Positions 32,678 to 43,481 are shown, counted from the first letter of the stretch. The stretch is 64,000 bases of DNA from Aurantiacibacter poecillastricola (GCF_030730945.1 NZ_JAVAMS010000001.1:372001-436000), one strand, 5' to 3'. A program made the numbers and translations. The notes: a model not told the origin generated them from the sequence alone.

Positions 32678-34006
32678 TCAGTTGGTGCGAGCGAAATCGG
32701 GATAGGCTTCGACACCCGTCTCGTGGACGTCGAGACCGGCGATCTCGACTTCCTCGGAAGGACGCAGGCCGATGGTGACCTTCAGGACGAGCCAGACGAT
32801 GGCCGAGGCGATCGAGACCCACACCGCGGTGGCAACGATACCGGCAATCTGCGCACCCAGGATCTCCGGATAGCTGATGGCGACGGCGAGCGTGCCCCAG
32901 ATTCCGGCGAAGAGGTGGACCGGGATTGCGCCGACGACGTCGTCGATCTTGAGCTTGTCGAGCAGCGGCACGGTGAAGACCACGATAAGGCCGCCAATGG
33001 CACCGATGATGATCGAGGTCCCGACAGTCGGCATCAGCGGTTCGGCGGTGATCGACACAAGGCCGGCCAGCGCTCCGTTCAGCGCCATTGTGACGTCCGC
33101 CTTGCCGTAGCGCAGCTGCGTCAGGATGATCGCGGTCACGGTACCGGCACAGGCTGCCATGTTGGTGTTGACGAAGATCTTCGACACGTCCGACACGTCA
33201 CCCACGGTGCCCATCGCGAGCTGCGAGGCGCCGTTGAAGCCAAACCAGCCGAGCCACAGAATGAAGGTCCCCAAGGTCGCCAGCGGGATGTTGGTGCCCG
33301 GGAAGACATTCACCTTGCCATCCACGAAGCGACCGAGGCGCGGACCCAGGATGATGGCGCCGACGAGCGCTGCCCATCCACCGGTCGAGTGCACCAGGGT
33401 GGAGCCGGCGAAGTCAGAGAATTCCATTTGGTCGAGGAAGCCGCCGCCCCACTCCCAGCTCACGACGACCGGGTAGATGACGCCGGTCAGCACCGTGACA
33501 AAGATGAAGAACGGAACGATCTTGATGCGCTCGGCCAGCGTGCCCGACACGATCGAAGCGGTCGTGGCGCAGAACACCATCTGGAAGAACCAGTCAGAGG
33601 CGACCGAATACCCGGTTTCGAGATCGGCAGATCCGACATCCTGCATCGTGTACCAGCCGGTAAACCCGCCGATGTAACCGTTGAAATCGCCCGGATAGGC
33701 AATGTTGTAGCCGATGATCCAGAACATCAGACCGGCAATGGCGTAAAGGCCGATGTTCTTGAGACACTGGGTCGACGTGTTCTTGGCGCGCACCAGGCCC
33801 GCCTCGAGCATCGCGAACCCTGCGGCCATCCACATGACGAGGAAGCCGCCGATAAGGAACAGCAGTGTGTTGAAGATATAGGCCGTGCCGCCGGAAACGA
33901 CGTCGGCCGCTACCGCGGCATCGGCAACAGGCGCCGCATGTGCCGGACCGGATGCAAGGGCGAGCGCCGCAGCGACTGAGCCCAGCTTGAAAATTGCAGT
34001 TTTCAT
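32678..34006 (-). CDS. amtB: Ammonium transporter AmtB
   Basis: This 442-residue trimeric ammonium channel has a cleavable signal (FKLGSVAAALALASGPAHA) and eleven membrane helices. Conserved segments are FAMLEAGLVRAKN, WIIGYNIAYPG, VHSTGGWAALVGA, GWFGFNGAS and a HLFAGIWGTLAVA-like twin-His region. PII proteins block the channel under ammonium excess. It lies 17 nt after glnK in the same operon. The start at 34006 was chosen over 34027 because AGGGGG precedes it. Confidence 0.97.
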   Translation of the reverse strand: MKTAIFKLGSVAAALALASGPAHAAPVADAAVAADVVSGGTAYIFNTLLFLIGGFLVMWMAAGFAMLEAGLVRAKNTSTQCLKNIGLYAIAGLMFWIIGYNIAYPGDFNGYIGGFTGWYTMQDVGSADLETGYSVASDWFFQMVFCATTASIVSGTLAERIKIVPFFIFVTVLTGVIYPVVVSWEWGGGFLDQMEFSDFAGSTLVHSTGGWAALVGAIILGPRLGRFVDGKVNVFPGTNIPLATLGTFILWLGWFGFNGASQLAMGTVGDVSDVSKIFVNTNMAACAGTVTAIILTQLRYGKADVTMALNGALAGLVSITAEPLMPTVGTSIIIGAIGGLIVVFTVPLLDKLKIDDVVGAIPVHLFAGIWGTLAVAISYPEILGAQIAGIVATAVWVSIASAIVWLVLKVTIGLRPSEEVEIAGLDVHETGVEAYPDFARTN

Positions 34007-34023
34007 GTTTTCAGACCCCCTGA

Positions 34024-34494
<471 letters not shown>

Positions 34495-34514
34495 CTAATT
34501 CGCAGGCACAGTGC

Positions 34515-35210
34515 CTAAGAATCGTGCAGCGACAGGGTCACGCGGATTGGCAGGTGATCGGATGCCTTGCGCGACAATGCGGTGTTGTGGACCGCCGCAT
34601 CCTCGACTTGCCAATGCGAAGAATGAAGCACTCTGTCGAGGGGCAGCAAGGGCCGACGAGCGGGGAAGCTCGGCCCCGGCTCCACCATCGTCCAGTGTGC
34701 GGCAAGCCCTCGCTCGCCACCGATGGGCTTTACCCATTCGTTGCAGTCACCCAGCATCACTGCGGGCAGGCCCGGGGCCCGGCTCGCATTGCACAAATGT
34801 GCGAACTGCCGCTTGCGGCGCAGGCCCGAGAGATCGAGATGCATCGCCGTGATGCACAACTCCCGGTCCTTTACCCCGAGCCGCGCGCGCAGGGCGCCGC
34901 GCGGTTCGAGCTGCGGCAGGGTCTCGGCCTCGAGATCGAGAACCTCCAGTCTCTCGCGCACCAGTAGCGCGTTGCCGTGCCACCCCATGCTGGCAGGCTT
35001 TGTGGGACGAGAGACAATGCTCCACCCGCCCTCCTCCAGCTCCTCCCGATCGAGCACCGCGCGACGCGAGCCGAAGCGATGATCAACTTCCTGCAAGGCG
35101 ACGATATCTGCATCCAGTTCTTCCAGGACACGAAGAATTCGCCCCGGATCGCGCCGCCGGTCCGAGCCCACGCCCTTGTGGATATTGTAACTGGCGAAGG
35201 TAAGTTGCAT
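34515..35210 (-). CDS. Endonuclease/exonuclease/phosphatase family protein
   Basis: This 231-residue Mg-dependent EEP-fold hydrolase shows the motifs ASYNIHKGVGSDRRRDPGRI, DIVALQEVDHR (catalytic Glu), GNALLVRE, ITAMHLDL, MLGDCNEW and the final KASDHLPIRV (Asp-His). The target could be nucleic acid or a phospholipid/inositol phosphate. The ATG at 35210 overlaps the upstream stop by 1 nt (TGATG). It is the last gene of prfC-PNPOx-EEP and ends close to the glnK control region. Confidence 0.9.
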   Translation of the reverse strand: MQLTFASYNIHKGVGSDRRRDPGRILRVLEELDADIVALQEVDHRFGSRRAVLDREELEEGGWSIVSRPTKPASMGWHGNALLVRERLEVLDLEAETLPQLEPRGALRARLGVKDRELCITAMHLDLSGLRRKRQFAHLCNASRAPGLPAVMLGDCNEWVKPIGGERGLAAHWTMVEPGPSFPARRPLLPLDRVLHSSHWQVEDAAVHNTALSRKASDHLPIRVTLSLHDS

Positions 35211-35785
35211 CAGTCCTGCGACGGGACATCCCCGCCGATATAGCGATCGGTCGGACGGGTCGGCAGCCCATCGATGCTCTCTCGCCGGCGCTTGTGCTTG
35301 CCTGCCCATTCGGCAGGATCGGCGTTGCTGTGCGCCTTGACCAGGGTCATCCGTTCGCGCTGATATTCCATGAAGGGCACGCCCCAGCCGCAACTGGTCT
35401 GCACACTTTCCACGGCGATATCGAAGATCTGCCGGGTGCCGGGAAGCAGGGTGAAATGCTGCGCAATCTCGTCCCAACCTCGCTCCCACGGCAGCACGGG
35501 ATTGCCTGTACCGTAGATGCGCAGGATCAGCGCGGGCTGCTGGAAGTTGCAGAACATCAGCGTGATCCGTCCGTCCGCGATGAGGTGGGCATTGGTCTCG
35601 TTACCCGAACCGCCAAGGTCGAGATAGGCGACCCGCCTGGGCGAAATGACACGGAAGGTGTCACGCAACCCCTTGGGCGAGAGGTTGATGCGTGCTTCGG
35701 GCGCGCTTGTGGCGACGAAGAAGACCGGCTGGTCCTCGATCATCTCGATATGCCTGAAATTCAGCTCGTCGAAGAAGTCGGCCAT
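35210..35785 (-). CDS. Pyridoxamine 5'-phosphate oxidase-related flavin-binding protein
   Basis: This 191-residue split-barrel protein of the PNPOx-like family has FFVATSAPEARINLSPKG, YLDLGGSGNETNAHL, ITLMFCNFQQPALILRIYG and VQTSCGWGVPFMEYQ. Family members bind FMN or F420 or act on pyridoxal derivatives; the real activity is unknown. It starts 31 nt after prfC and is coupled to the EEP gene, so all three may be one transcript. Confidence 0.88.
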   Translation of the reverse strand: MADFFDELNFRHIEMIEDQPVFFVATSAPEARINLSPKGLRDTFRVISPRRVAYLDLGGSGNETNAHLIADGRITLMFCNFQQPALILRIYGTGNPVLPWERGWDEIAQHFTLLPGTRQIFDIAVESVQTSCGWGVPFMEYQRERMTLVKAHSNADPAEWAGKHKRRRESIDGLPTRPTDRYIGGDVPSQD

Positions 35786-35816
35786 GCCAGCAGACTACTC
35801 GCAAGCGAGGGCCGTG

Positions 35817-37352
35817 TCACCGCTCCTTGGTGGCAGAGAAGGTGAGATCGGGGTTCTTCTCTTCCTGGTAGCCGACATCCCAAGCGCTTTTCGCCATGAA
35901 GACGAGGTCGCCGTCGCGGTCCTTCGCGAGATTGCCCTGATTGAAACGCTCGAACTCGCGCAGCGCGGCATCGCTGCCTTTCAGCCACCGCGCCGTGGCG
36001 AAGGGAGAGGCTTCCAGCGCCGCTTCCACCTTGTATTCCGCACCCAGCCGCGAAATCAGCACGTCGACCTGCAGCTGTCCGACTACGCCCACGATGCTGG
36101 AGCCGCCGATCTCGGGGTAGAATACCTGGATCACGCCCTCCTCCGACAGATCGTCCAACGCTTTCCTTAGCTGCTTGGTCTTTGTTGGATCGCGAAGCTG
36201 TACACGGCGCAGGATCTCCGGCGCGAAGTTCGGCAGGCCGGTGAAGCGGACCGTGTTTTTCTCGGACAGCGTATCGCCTACGCGCAATGTGCCGTGGTTG
36301 GGAATGCCGATGATGTCGCCAGGCTCGGCGGTATCGGCGATTTCCCGGTCCTGGGCGAAGAACAGGATGGGCGAGTGCACGGCAATCGGCTTGCCTAGGC
36401 CACTCGGCGTCAGCTTCATGCCGCGTTTGAAAGTGCCCGAGACTTGCCGCATGAAAGCGATACGGTCGCGGTGATTGGGGTCCATGTTGGCCTGCACCTT
36501 GAAGATGAAGCCGGTGACCTCTTCGTGATCCGGACCGATCTTCTCGTCACCTGCGGGCTGTGCCCGTGGCGGCGGAGCGATCTGCGCGATGGCGTCGATC
36601 AGCTCCTCGACCCCGAAATTCTTCAGCGCCGATCCGAAATAGACCGGCGTCAGGTCGCCATTGCGATAGGCTTCCATGTCGAACGCGGGATAGCCGGCCT
36701 GCGCCAGCTCGGCTTCCTCGGCATAGGCCTCGGGAATGTCGGCATCGGCGTCCCGCTTGCCGAGATATTCCTTCGAACTACCCTCGGGCCGCGCCACTTC
36801 GCCGGTCTTGAAGTCGAGCAGACCCTCGAACAGCCCGCCCATGCCGATAGGCCACATTTGCGGGGACACGTCCAGCGCCAGCATATCGGCCACTTCGTCC
36901 AGCGTCTCGAACGGGTCGCGGCCTTCGCGATCCACCTTGTTGACGAAGGTGATGATCGGCACCGAGCGCAAGCGGCACACCTCGAAGAGCTTGCGCGTCT
37001 GCGGCTCGATACCCTTCGCGGCATCGATCACCATGATAGCCGAATCGACCGCGGTCAGCGTACGGTAGGTGTCTTCCGAAAAGTCCTCGTGCCCCGGCGT
37101 ATCGAGCAGGTTGAAGGTGATGGTTTCCCCTTCATACTCTTTCTCGAAAGTCATCACCGACGAGGTAACGGAAATACCGCGCTGCTGCTCGATCTTCATC
37201 CAGTCCGAGCGCGCCCGCCGCGCCTCGCCGCGCGCCTTCACCTGCCCCGCCTGATGGATCGCCCCGCCCTGGAGCAGCAGCTTTTCGGTGAGCGTGGTTT
37301 TGCCCGCGTCGGGGTGCGAGATAATGGCGAAGGTGCGGCGGTTGGATGTCAT
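35817..37352 (-). CDS. prfC: Peptide chain release factor 3
   Basis: This 511-residue GTPase recycles RF1/RF2 after termination. Its motifs are ISHPDAGKTTLTEKLLL (G1), the switch region RGISVTSSVMTFE, DTPGHEDFSEDTYRTL (G3), FVNKVDREGRDPFE (G4) and SIVGVVGQLQVDV in the C-terminal domain. Length is normal. It heads a minus-strand group with two unrelated small enzymes. Confidence 0.97.
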   Translation of the reverse strand: MTSNRRTFAIISHPDAGKTTLTEKLLLQGGAIHQAGQVKARGEARRARSDWMKIEQQRGISVTSSVMTFEKEYEGETITFNLLDTPGHEDFSEDTYRTLTAVDSAIMVIDAAKGIEPQTRKLFEVCRLRSVPIITFVNKVDREGRDPFETLDEVADMLALDVSPQMWPIGMGGLFEGLLDFKTGEVARPEGSSKEYLGKRDADADIPEAYAEEAELAQAGYPAFDMEAYRNGDLTPVYFGSALKNFGVEELIDAIAQIAPPPRAQPAGDEKIGPDHEEVTGFIFKVQANMDPNHRDRIAFMRQVSGTFKRGMKLTPSGLGKPIAVHSPILFFAQDREIADTAEPGDIIGIPNHGTLRVGDTLSEKNTVRFTGLPNFAPEILRRVQLRDPTKTKQLRKALDDLSEEGVIQVFYPEIGGSSIVGVVGQLQVDVLISRLGAEYKVEAALEASPFATARWLKGSDAALREFERFNQGNLAKDRDGDLVFMAKSAWDVGYQEEKNPDLTFSATKER

Positions 37353-37509
37353 GGGAGGCGCGCAAATAGCGCCGCTATCGGTCGCCGTCCACTCGAAGCA
37401 TTCGGGCCGCCGGTTGTAGGCAAGAGCCTTTGAGCCATTTGGCGAGGGTTAAGGGATTGTTGGGCTTGTCGACGTATTGCACCGAGAGGTCCGTCCGCGA
37501 GGTGCTGTT

Positions 37510-38133
37510 ATGAATTTCACCGTGCTGAAGATTCGCCTGCTGATGATGCTCGCCCCGGCTTTGGCTGGCGTTCTGTGGCTGGGATGGAGTTCGGGCGGAG
37601 CTTTCTACGAGAAGACGCCTGCCGAAGTCCAAGCCTCGCTGATGGCGGCGCATGTACCCGTGCATGTCTTGGGCGAACACGTGAAATCCAGCCACGTCAC
37701 CGCTCCCGATGAGCGGACCGTCATCACCGCCTTGCTGGATGAGAACAGCAATGAATTGATGCGGTTCGTCACGACTATCGAGCCAGATGGCACCGGATCG
37801 TTCGTCGATACCGAGATCATCGCTCCCGAAGGCGAGAATGCCGAGCGTGCAAGAGGCGCAATGCAGCAGAACGCCCTGGCCGTGAACCTGCTCGAAATGG
37901 TGGCTGAGGAGCATGTCGCATCGGCCATAGACGGCCGCGCGTTCAACATGTTGGCTTTAAACCCGGCAGCTAACGCGATGGTGCAGGCACAGCCGGAACT
38001 GGCGGCGCAGATTGATCAGGCGAACCGCAGCGCGGACGAATGGTCGCGGATCGAACAGGACTCTTTCAGCGAGCCGGTCGACGATGGCTGGAACACCGAA
38101 AGCGATTACGCGGCGCACGACTGGGGCAGTTAG
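37510..38133 (+). CDS. Membrane-anchored periplasmic protein of unknown function
   Basis: This 207-residue protein has one N-terminal membrane segment (LLMMLAPALAGVLWLGW), then EKTPAEVQASLMAAHVPVH and a long acidic, soluble part with VTTIEPDGTGSFVDTEI and LNPAANAMVQAQPELAAQ. GAGGTG lies 6 nt before the ATG at 37510, which decides against 37477. It stands alone between divergent prfC and convergent pheT (15 nt gap). No family is recognised. Confidence 0.7.
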   Translation: MNFTVLKIRLLMMLAPALAGVLWLGWSSGGAFYEKTPAEVQASLMAAHVPVHVLGEHVKSSHVTAPDERTVITALLDENSNELMRFVTTIEPDGTGSFVDTEIIAPEGENAERARGAMQQNALAVNLLEMVAEEHVASAIDGRAFNMLALNPAANAMVQAQPELAAQIDQANRSADEWSRIEQDSFSEPVDDGWNTESDYAAHDWGS

Positions 38134-38148
38134 CTCGAAGTCCGGGTG

Positions 38149-40539
38149 TCAGCCGCGAAGTTCAGCGCCCTGCTTCGCAGCAGCAGCAACCACCTTGTCG
38201 CTGATCGCCTTGAGATCTTCGTCCTTGAAGCTCTTTTCACTGGGCTGCAGCGTCACCTCGATCGCCACGGACTTCTTGCCTTCCGGCACGCCCTGTCCCT
38301 CGAACACATCGAACACGCGGGCATCGACGATATTTGCCTTGTCCGCGCCCTTCACCGCGCGCAGCAAGTCGCCGGCAGCAAGGCCCTTCGGGACCAGGAA
38401 GGCGAAGTCGCGCATCACCGATTGCAGGGCGGGCGGTGCGAAGTCCGGCTTTTCGAAGCCCTGCTTGCCCTTCTTCGCCGGTATCGCGTCGAGATAGATT
38501 TCCACCGCGACGACGGGCCCATCGATATCGAAGGCATCCAGTATGGTCGGGTGCAAAGCACCGAAGCGAGCGAGCACGTTCTTGGGGCCGAGCCGCAAGG
38601 TGGCGGACTGGCCGGGGTGGAATTGCGCGCCCGCCTCGCCCATCACCATCAGTTTGTCGACCGGCGCCCCGGCCTCTGCCAACAGCGCTTCCGCCTCGGC
38701 CTTGCCGTCGAAAGCGTCGAACATCGCAGCTTTCCCGTTATTCCAGCCGCGGGGAGTCTTCTCGCCGGCCAGCAGGACGCAAAGCGTCGAATGCTCGTCG
38801 CTCGATCCATCCCTGGCGCGCAGATAGCGGCGGCCGATTTCGAACAGGCGCGAACTCGCAGCGCCTCGATCGGAGTTGCGCTTGGCGGCGCTCAGCAGGC
38901 CCGGAACGAGCGAGGGCCGCATGGCCTTCATGTCCTCGCTGATTGGGTTGTCGAGTACCCAGAGCGGATCCTCGCCTGCGAAATGTTCGGCCTGGCCAGT
39001 CGGCAGGAATGACCACGTTACCGCCTCGTTCAGCCCGCGCGCGGCAGCGGCGCGCCGCAGGCGGCGTTCGAGCGCCTGCATCGGCGTCGCCGTAGGCCGG
39101 GCAACGCCGTCCGCGCGCGGCAGGGCCACGCTTTCCACATTATCGAGGCCGTGAATGCGCACGACTTCCTCGACCAGATCGGCAGGCCCCTCGATATCGT
39201 GGCGGCGCAGCGGACAGGTGACCTGCCAGGCCGCGCCGACTTCGAAATCGAGCGCCTCGAGGATGCGCTTCTGCTCGTCTTCCGGCACGTCCACGCCGCC
39301 CAGCCGCTGCGTGAGGCCGGGATCGAAGGCGATCACCTTCGGCTCGGTCGGAGGCGTCCCGGCGCGAACTATTTCGCTGGCCTCGCCGCCGCAGAAACGC
39401 TGGATCAGGCTGGTGAGGCTTTCAAGACCCTCCTCCAGCCATGCCGGGTCCACACCGCGCTCGAAGCGAGTACGGGCATCGGTGGCGATACCCAGCTTGC
39501 GCCCGGTCACACCGATGCGCTCCGGATCGAAATAGGCGATTTCCAGCAGCACGTCCGTAGTGCCGGGCTGCACGGAACTGTCCTCGCCGCCCATGATCCC
39601 GGCGATATCGTGTACGCCATTGTCGTCGGCGATCACTGTCATGCTGGAATCGAGCGTGTAGGTCTTCTCGTTCAGCGCAAGCACCTGCTCGCCATCCTTG
39701 GCGCGGCGCGCAACCACCGGGCCGGACAGTTTCGCAAGATCATAAACGTGGGCCGGGCGGCCGAATGCGAGCATCATGTAGTTGGTGATGTCCACCAGCG
39801 CGCTGATCGGGCGCTGGCCTGCAGCCAGCAGTCGCTTCTGCATCCATGCGGGGCTTTCGCCATTGGTCACGCCCCTTATGACACGGCCATAGAATGCCGG
39901 GCAGCCCTCCGGATCGTCGGTGCGGATTTCCACCGGACAGGGGAAGGCCGCCTCGATCTCATGCTCGCGCAAAGGCTTCAGCGTGCCCATGCCCGCGGCG
40001 GCAAGATCGCGCGCGATGCCGTAGACGCCCATACAATCGGGCCGGTTCGGAGTTATCGCCACGTCGAACACGGGCGATGCGCCGTGATAGTCGGCAAAGC
40101 TCTCGCCAACCGGCGCATCCTCGGGCAGTTCGATAATGCCGTCGTGATCCTCGCCAAGCTCCAACTCGCGAACCGAGCACATCATACCGTTCGATTCGAC
40201 GCCGCGAATCTCGCTCTTGCGCAGCTTCATGCCGTTCACCGGCACTTCGGCTCCGGGTAGACCCAGCACGCCCTTCATGCCCGCCCGTGCATTGGGTGCG
40301 CCGCAGACGACCTGCAGCGGGTCACCTTCGCCCGTGTTCACCGTAAGCACCTGCAATCGGTCGGCATCGGGATGCGGCTTTGCGGACAGCACCTCGGCGA
40401 CGCGGAAGCCCTCAAGCCTGTCGGCCGGGTCCTCGATATCCTCCACCTCGATACCGATGGCGTTAAGCTTTGCAGCGATCTCGGACACGCTGGCCTCGGT
40501 CTCGAGGAAATAGCGCAGCCATTCGAGCGAGAACTTCAT
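38149..40539 (-). CDS. pheT: Phenylalanyl-tRNA synthetase beta subunit
   Basis: This 796-residue beta subunit of the alpha2-beta2 enzyme starts [18 protein letters not shown]. It carries the tRNA-binding OB domain ([16 protein letters not shown]), the B3/B4 editing region (FYGRVIRGV), the B5 domain with [12 protein letters not shown] and the C-terminal ferredoxin-fold anticodon-binding domain ending [13 protein letters not shown]. It overlaps pheS by 4 nt. The start at 40539 is the family N-terminus; the frame to 40704 lies within pheS. Confidence 0.97.
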   Translation of the reverse strand: MKFSLEWLRYFLETEASVSEIAAKLNAIGIEVEDIEDPADRLEGFRVAEVLSAKPHPDADRLQVLTVNTGEGDPLQVVCGAPNARAGMKGVLGLPGAEVPVNGMKLRKSEIRGVESNGMMCSVRELELGEDHDGIIELPEDAPVGESFADYHGASPVFDVAITPNRPDCMGVYGIARDLAAAGMGTLKPLREHEIEAAFPCPVEIRTDDPEGCPAFYGRVIRGVTNGESPAWMQKRLLAAGQRPISALVDITNYMMLAFGRPAHVYDLAKLSGPVVARRAKDGEQVLALNEKTYTLDSSMTVIADDNGVHDIAGIMGGEDSSVQPGTTDVLLEIAYFDPERIGVTGRKLGIATDARTRFERGVDPAWLEEGLESLTSLIQRFCGGEASEIVRAGTPPTEPKVIAFDPGLTQRLGGVDVPEDEQKRILEALDFEVGAAWQVTCPLRRHDIEGPADLVEEVVRIHGLDNVESVALPRADGVARPTATPMQALERRLRRAAAARGLNEAVTWSFLPTGQAEHFAGEDPLWVLDNPISEDMKAMRPSLVPGLLSAAKRNSDRGAASSRLFEIGRRYLRARDGSSDEHSTLCVLLAGEKTPRGWNNGKAAMFDAFDGKAEAEALLAEAGAPVDKLMVMGEAGAQFHPGQSATLRLGPKNVLARFGALHPTILDAFDIDGPVVAVEIYLDAIPAKKGKQGFEKPDFAPPALQSVMRDFAFLVPKGLAAGDLLRAVKGADKANIVDARVFDVFEGQGVPEGKKSVAIEVTLQPSEKSFKDEDLKAISDKVVAAAAKQGAELRG

Positions 40540-41636
40540 GCGCGTTCTCCCACGCCTGCGGAAAGGGTCGGCTGCGACAAGGCGGAAAAGCCGTAATGTT
40601 CGAGCCAGCGCGTATCGCCGTCGAAGAAGGCGCGCAGGTCGTCCATCCCGTATTTCAGCATGGCGAGGCGATCGACGCCGACCCCAAAGGCAAAGCCCTG
40701 CCATTCATCGGGATCGAGCCCGGCAAATTCGATCACGCGGCGGTTCACCATGCCGCTGCCCAGCAATTCCATCCAGCCATGACCGGGCTCGTCGCCGCTG
40801 CCGCCCAGAATTCGCTTTCCGTTCTCGATGGCAAAGCCGACGTCGACCTCGACGCTGGGTTCGGTGAAGGGAAAGTAGCTGGGGCGAAGACGCAGGACGA
40901 TGTCCTCCGTCTCGAAGAAGGCCTTCAGGAAGGTTTCCAGCGTCCACTTCAGGTGGCCGAGATGGATGTCCCTGTCGATCACCAGTCCCTCGATCTGGTG
41001 GAACATCGGCGTGTGGGTAGCATCGCTGTCCGAACGATAGACGCGGCCAGGTGCAATGATGCGCACCGGGGCGCCCTTATCCATCATGGTGCGGATCTGC
41101 ACGGGACTGGTATGCGTGCGCAGGAGCATTTTTCCGCCCTTCGGCGCCGGGTCCGGGAAATAGAAAGTATCGTGCATCGCGCGCGCCGGATGGCTCTCGG
41201 GCATGTTGAGCGCGGTGAAATTGTACCAGTCGTCCTCGATTTCCGGGCCGGTAGCGACAGCGAAGCCGAGATCGGCAAAGATTTCCGCCAGCTCGTCCAT
41301 CACCTGGCTTACTGGGTGAATGCTGCCTTTCGGTCCAGCCCCAGCCGGCAGGGTGAGGTCCAGCGTCTCGCTGGCGAGCCGCTCCTCGAGTTCCGCCGCC
41401 TCCAGCTCGGCCTTGCGGGAGGCCAGTGCATCGGCGACCGTCTGCCGCAGACCCTGGATCGCGGGGGCCTTCTCCTGCCGCTCTTCGGGGCTCATCTTGC
41501 CCAGTGTCTTCAGCAATGCGGAAACGCTGCCATGCTTGCCGAGATATTCGACGCGCAGGGCCTCCAGCGCAGTCAGGTCTTCGCTTGCGGCAATGCGGGC
41601 GGTGGCCTCCTGGGCCATCTGGTCATGATCGGACAT
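40536..41636 (-). CDS. pheS: Phenylalanyl-tRNA synthetase alpha subunit
   Basis: This 366-residue catalytic alpha subunit has an N-terminal coiled coil ([20 protein letters not shown]) and class II motifs including [40 protein letters not shown] (motif 2 region) and the motif 3 [13 protein letters not shown]. The phenylalanine pocket segment [10 protein letters not shown] is intact. The start is ATG at 41636 ([11 protein letters not shown]); a further in-frame start at 41666 is possible. It is the first gene of pheS-pheT here. Confidence 0.97.
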   Translation of the reverse strand: MSDHDQMAQEATARIAASEDLTALEALRVEYLGKHGSVSALLKTLGKMSPEERQEKAPAIQGLRQTVADALASRKAELEAAELEERLASETLDLTLPAGAGPKGSIHPVSQVMDELAEIFADLGFAVATGPEIEDDWYNFTALNMPESHPARAMHDTFYFPDPAPKGGKMLLRTHTSPVQIRTMMDKGAPVRIIAPGRVYRSDSDATHTPMFHQIEGLVIDRDIHLGHLKWTLETFLKAFFETEDIVLRLRPSYFPFTEPSVEVDVGFAIENGKRILGGSGDEPGHGWMELLGSGMVNRRVIEFAGLDPDEWQGFAFGVGVDRLAMLKYGMDDLRAFFDGDTRWLEHYGFSALSQPTLSAGVGERA

Positions 41637-41721
41637 CAAAAAAGGCGCTTCGATCCGGTGTTGCAAACAGGTGTACGGCTAGGCCGCGCCTGTTAGCCGC
41701 CATCCCGCTCGTGCCCAAGCC

Positions 41722-42657
41722 CTAAATGCGCCGGCCTCGACCGTTGTCCGCCGTATGCTCGGCCAGGCGGCGACCGAAGATATGGGAGAGAATGGGGTGT
41801 GGCATTTGCGCATATTCGCTCGGCGTCATGTCCATGAAGCTGCGGAAGTCGCGAACGAAATGGGCCTGGTCGACATAGTGCCCGTCAAGCGAGGCGCTCC
41901 AGCCGCGGTCCGGGTTGATCGTGAACTTGCCGAGACTGCGCAGGAACCGCTGTCGGCGCAGGAGGGTCTTGGGCGGAAAGCCGAACACGTTCGAGGAGAG
42001 GCGTTCCAAAGTCCTGCGGCTGACGCCCACTTCCTCTACGAGGCCGTCGACATCGCCTATGGCCGGATTGCGCAAGGCCTCGTGGAGCGCGAGGACCTGG
42101 CTCTCGTTACGCGCCCGCGGCGGCAGCTTTCGGGACAGAAATTCACCGATGCGGCGGGCAGTTTCACTTGTCTGACCCGCGCCGTCTCGCACGATATCGA
42201 GCAAGGGGGCGAGGCGCGAGAAAGTCGAATGCTCCCTGCCGTCCACCACTTTATTGGCGAGCGTATTCGCCGGGCACCTGCCGAAACGCGCCCAGCCCAC
42301 GGGCGTGACGCCGAGACTCCATGCGACAGACTGCGTGAGATGCAGGCGAATGGAGCGACTGGTCGGCCCGGTCACGGCGAATGGCGGACATTCGACATCG
42401 GGGCCATCGCCGATCCGCACCGTATACGGCGTACCCTCGGCGAAGAAATGGAGGCCGGCCCAGTCCGGGTAATGCGCCTCGGTCAGCACCGCATCGGCGG
42501 GAGCAGGAACGCGGAAGCAATACAGGGCAGAGAAAAACGGGCGGAGTATCGGAGGTAGATCGAAGGCATCTGCCTGGACATCGGTCCTGGTATTGTCCCT
42601 GACTGAAATGGCGTGCCCCCAATATGCCTGATGTAAAGTTGGGTCGGTGAAGAGCAA
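41722..42657 (-). CDS. AraC-type transcriptional regulator between rplT and pheS
   Basis: This 311-residue regulator has an N-terminal beta-rich ligand domain (LRPFFSALYCFRVPA, HFFAEGTPYTVRIGDG). Its C-terminal double HTH of the AraC/XylS type has IGDVDGLVEEVGVSRRTLERL, FGFPPKTLLRRQRFLRSL and the second helix YVDQAHFVRDFRSFMDMTPSEY. It starts with TTG at 42657 (GGTGA upstream); no better start is visible, so the N-terminus is uncertain. A perfect-arm palindrome lies 21 bp upstream. It separates rpmI-rplT from pheST, usually neighbours. Confidence 0.85.
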   Translation of the reverse strand: MLFTDPTLHQAYWGHAISVRDNTRTDVQADAFDLPPILRPFFSALYCFRVPAPADAVLTEAHYPDWAGLHFFAEGTPYTVRIGDGPDVECPPFAVTGPTSRSIRLHLTQSVAWSLGVTPVGWARFGRCPANTLANKVVDGREHSTFSRLAPLLDIVRDGAGQTSETARRIGEFLSRKLPPRARNESQVLALHEALRNPAIGDVDGLVEEVGVSRRTLERLSSNVFGFPPKTLLRRQRFLRSLGKFTINPDRGWSASLDGHYVDQAHFVRDFRSFMDMTPSEYAQMPHPILSHIFGRRLAEHTADNGRGRRI

Positions 42658-42677
42658 CTGTCACCTTGTGTCAGGGT

Positions 42678-42700
42678 AACCAACCAATTCTTGGATGGTT
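42678..42700. promoter_or_regulatory. Palindrome upstream of the AraC-type gene
   Basis: AACCA-A-CCAA (42678-42687) and TTGG-A-TGGTT (42691-42700) pair across a 3-bp centre, with one A/A mismatch per arm. It lies 21 bp before the TTG start of the regulator gene at 42657 and between that gene and the rplT terminator. It is a plausible operator. Confidence 0.45.
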
Positions 42701-42711
42701 TGATCCCGGAC

Positions 42712-42748
42712 AAACAAAAGGGCGCGAACGAAGCCATCGTTCACGCCC
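42712..42748 (-). terminator. Rho-independent terminator after rplT
   Basis: On the minus strand GGGCGTGAACGA pairs with TCGTTCGCGCCC (complement of 42737-42748 and 42720-42731, one G-U pair), followed by TTTTGTTTG. It lies 27 nt after the rplT stop. Confidence 0.9.
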
Positions 42749-42774
42749 TTTTGCGGATTCTTGGCAGCGAATTG

Positions 42775-43137
42775 TCAGGTCGCGGGAAGCGCGTCCTTCG
42801 CCTGCTTGATGATTGCGCCGAAGGCATCGGCTTCATTCATCGCGAGATCGGCCATCACCTTGCGGTCGAGCTCGATCCCGGCAAGTTTTACGCCGTGCAT
42901 GAACTGCGAATAGGTAAGGCCCTCGGCGCGGACGGCCGCGTTGATGCGCTGGATCCACAGGGCACGGAAGTTGCGCTTCTTGATCTTGCGGTCGCGATAG
43001 GCGTACTGGCCAGCCTTCTCGACGGCCTGGCGGGCGACGCGGATCGTGTTCTTGCGACGGCCGCGATAGCCCTTCGCCTGTTCGAGGATCCGCTTGTGCT
43101 TCTGGCGCGTGGTGACGCCGCGTTTGATGCGAGGCAT
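42775..43137 (-). CDS. rplT: 50S ribosomal protein L20
   Basis: This 120-residue L20 starts [19 protein letters not shown] and contains [24 protein letters not shown] in parts, [20 protein letters not shown] and the C-terminal [16 protein letters not shown]. It binds 23S rRNA early in 50S assembly and can repress rpmI-rplT translation in enterobacteria. It lies 23 nt after rpmI and before an intrinsic terminator. Confidence 0.98.
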   Translation of the reverse strand: MPRIKRGVTTRQKHKRILEQAKGYRGRRKNTIRVARQAVEKAGQYAYRDRKIKKRNFRALWIQRINAAVRAEGLTYSQFMHGVKLAGIELDRKVMADLAMNEADAFGAIIKQAKDALPAT

Positions 43138-43160
43138 ATCTTAGTCTCCTTGAACCCGGC

Positions 43161-43364
43161 TCAGTCGAGGCCGTAGGGCGCCCACTTCTTGACGGCAGCC
43201 TGGTCGGCCTTGGCCAGAACCTTGGTGCCGCGCTGCTGGCGGATATACTTCGCGGAGTGGCTGATCAGGCGGTGGCGCTTGCCTGCGACACCATGCTTGA
43301 CCTTGCCGGTGGCAGTGAGCTTGAAGCGCTTCTTCACGCCGCTCTTGGTCTTCAGCTTGGGCAT
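43161..43364 (-). CDS. rpmI: 50S ribosomal protein L35
   Basis: This 67-residue L35 is [20 protein letters not shown] followed by [16 protein letters not shown] and a C-terminal WAPYGLD. The start is 43364: AAGGAG lies 6 nt upstream, while an ATG at 43370 directly abuts the ribosome site. The infC gene is not next to it here. The operon is rpmI-rplT. Confidence 0.98.
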   Translation of the reverse strand: MPKLKTKSGVKKRFKLTATGKVKHGVAGKRHRLISHSAKYIRQQRGTKVLAKADQAAVKKWAPYGLD

Positions 43365-43453
43365 TTTCATCTCCTTTGCAGAGACACGTCCAACCAGCCC
43401 TGGCAGCCCTTTCAGCCAGACCGGAAGATAATCACGTGTCAGTGAATGGCGCG

Positions 43454-43481
43454 CATCTAGCGATTCTGCGCAAAAATGCAA
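43454..43481 (-). promoter_or_regulatory. Candidate promoter of rpmI-rplT
   Basis: On the minus strand TTGCAT (complement of 43476-43481) and TAGATG (complement of 43454-43459) are 16 bp apart, about 90 bp before rpmI. It would give a leader of about 80 nt, long enough for L20-type autoregulation. Motif-based. Confidence 0.4.

Noticed and set aside
32123..33979. A 618-codon plus-strand ORF antisense to amtB and the second PII
   Set aside because: It has no family similarity, a Asp/Arg/His-rich shadow composition, and lies opposite two certain genes.
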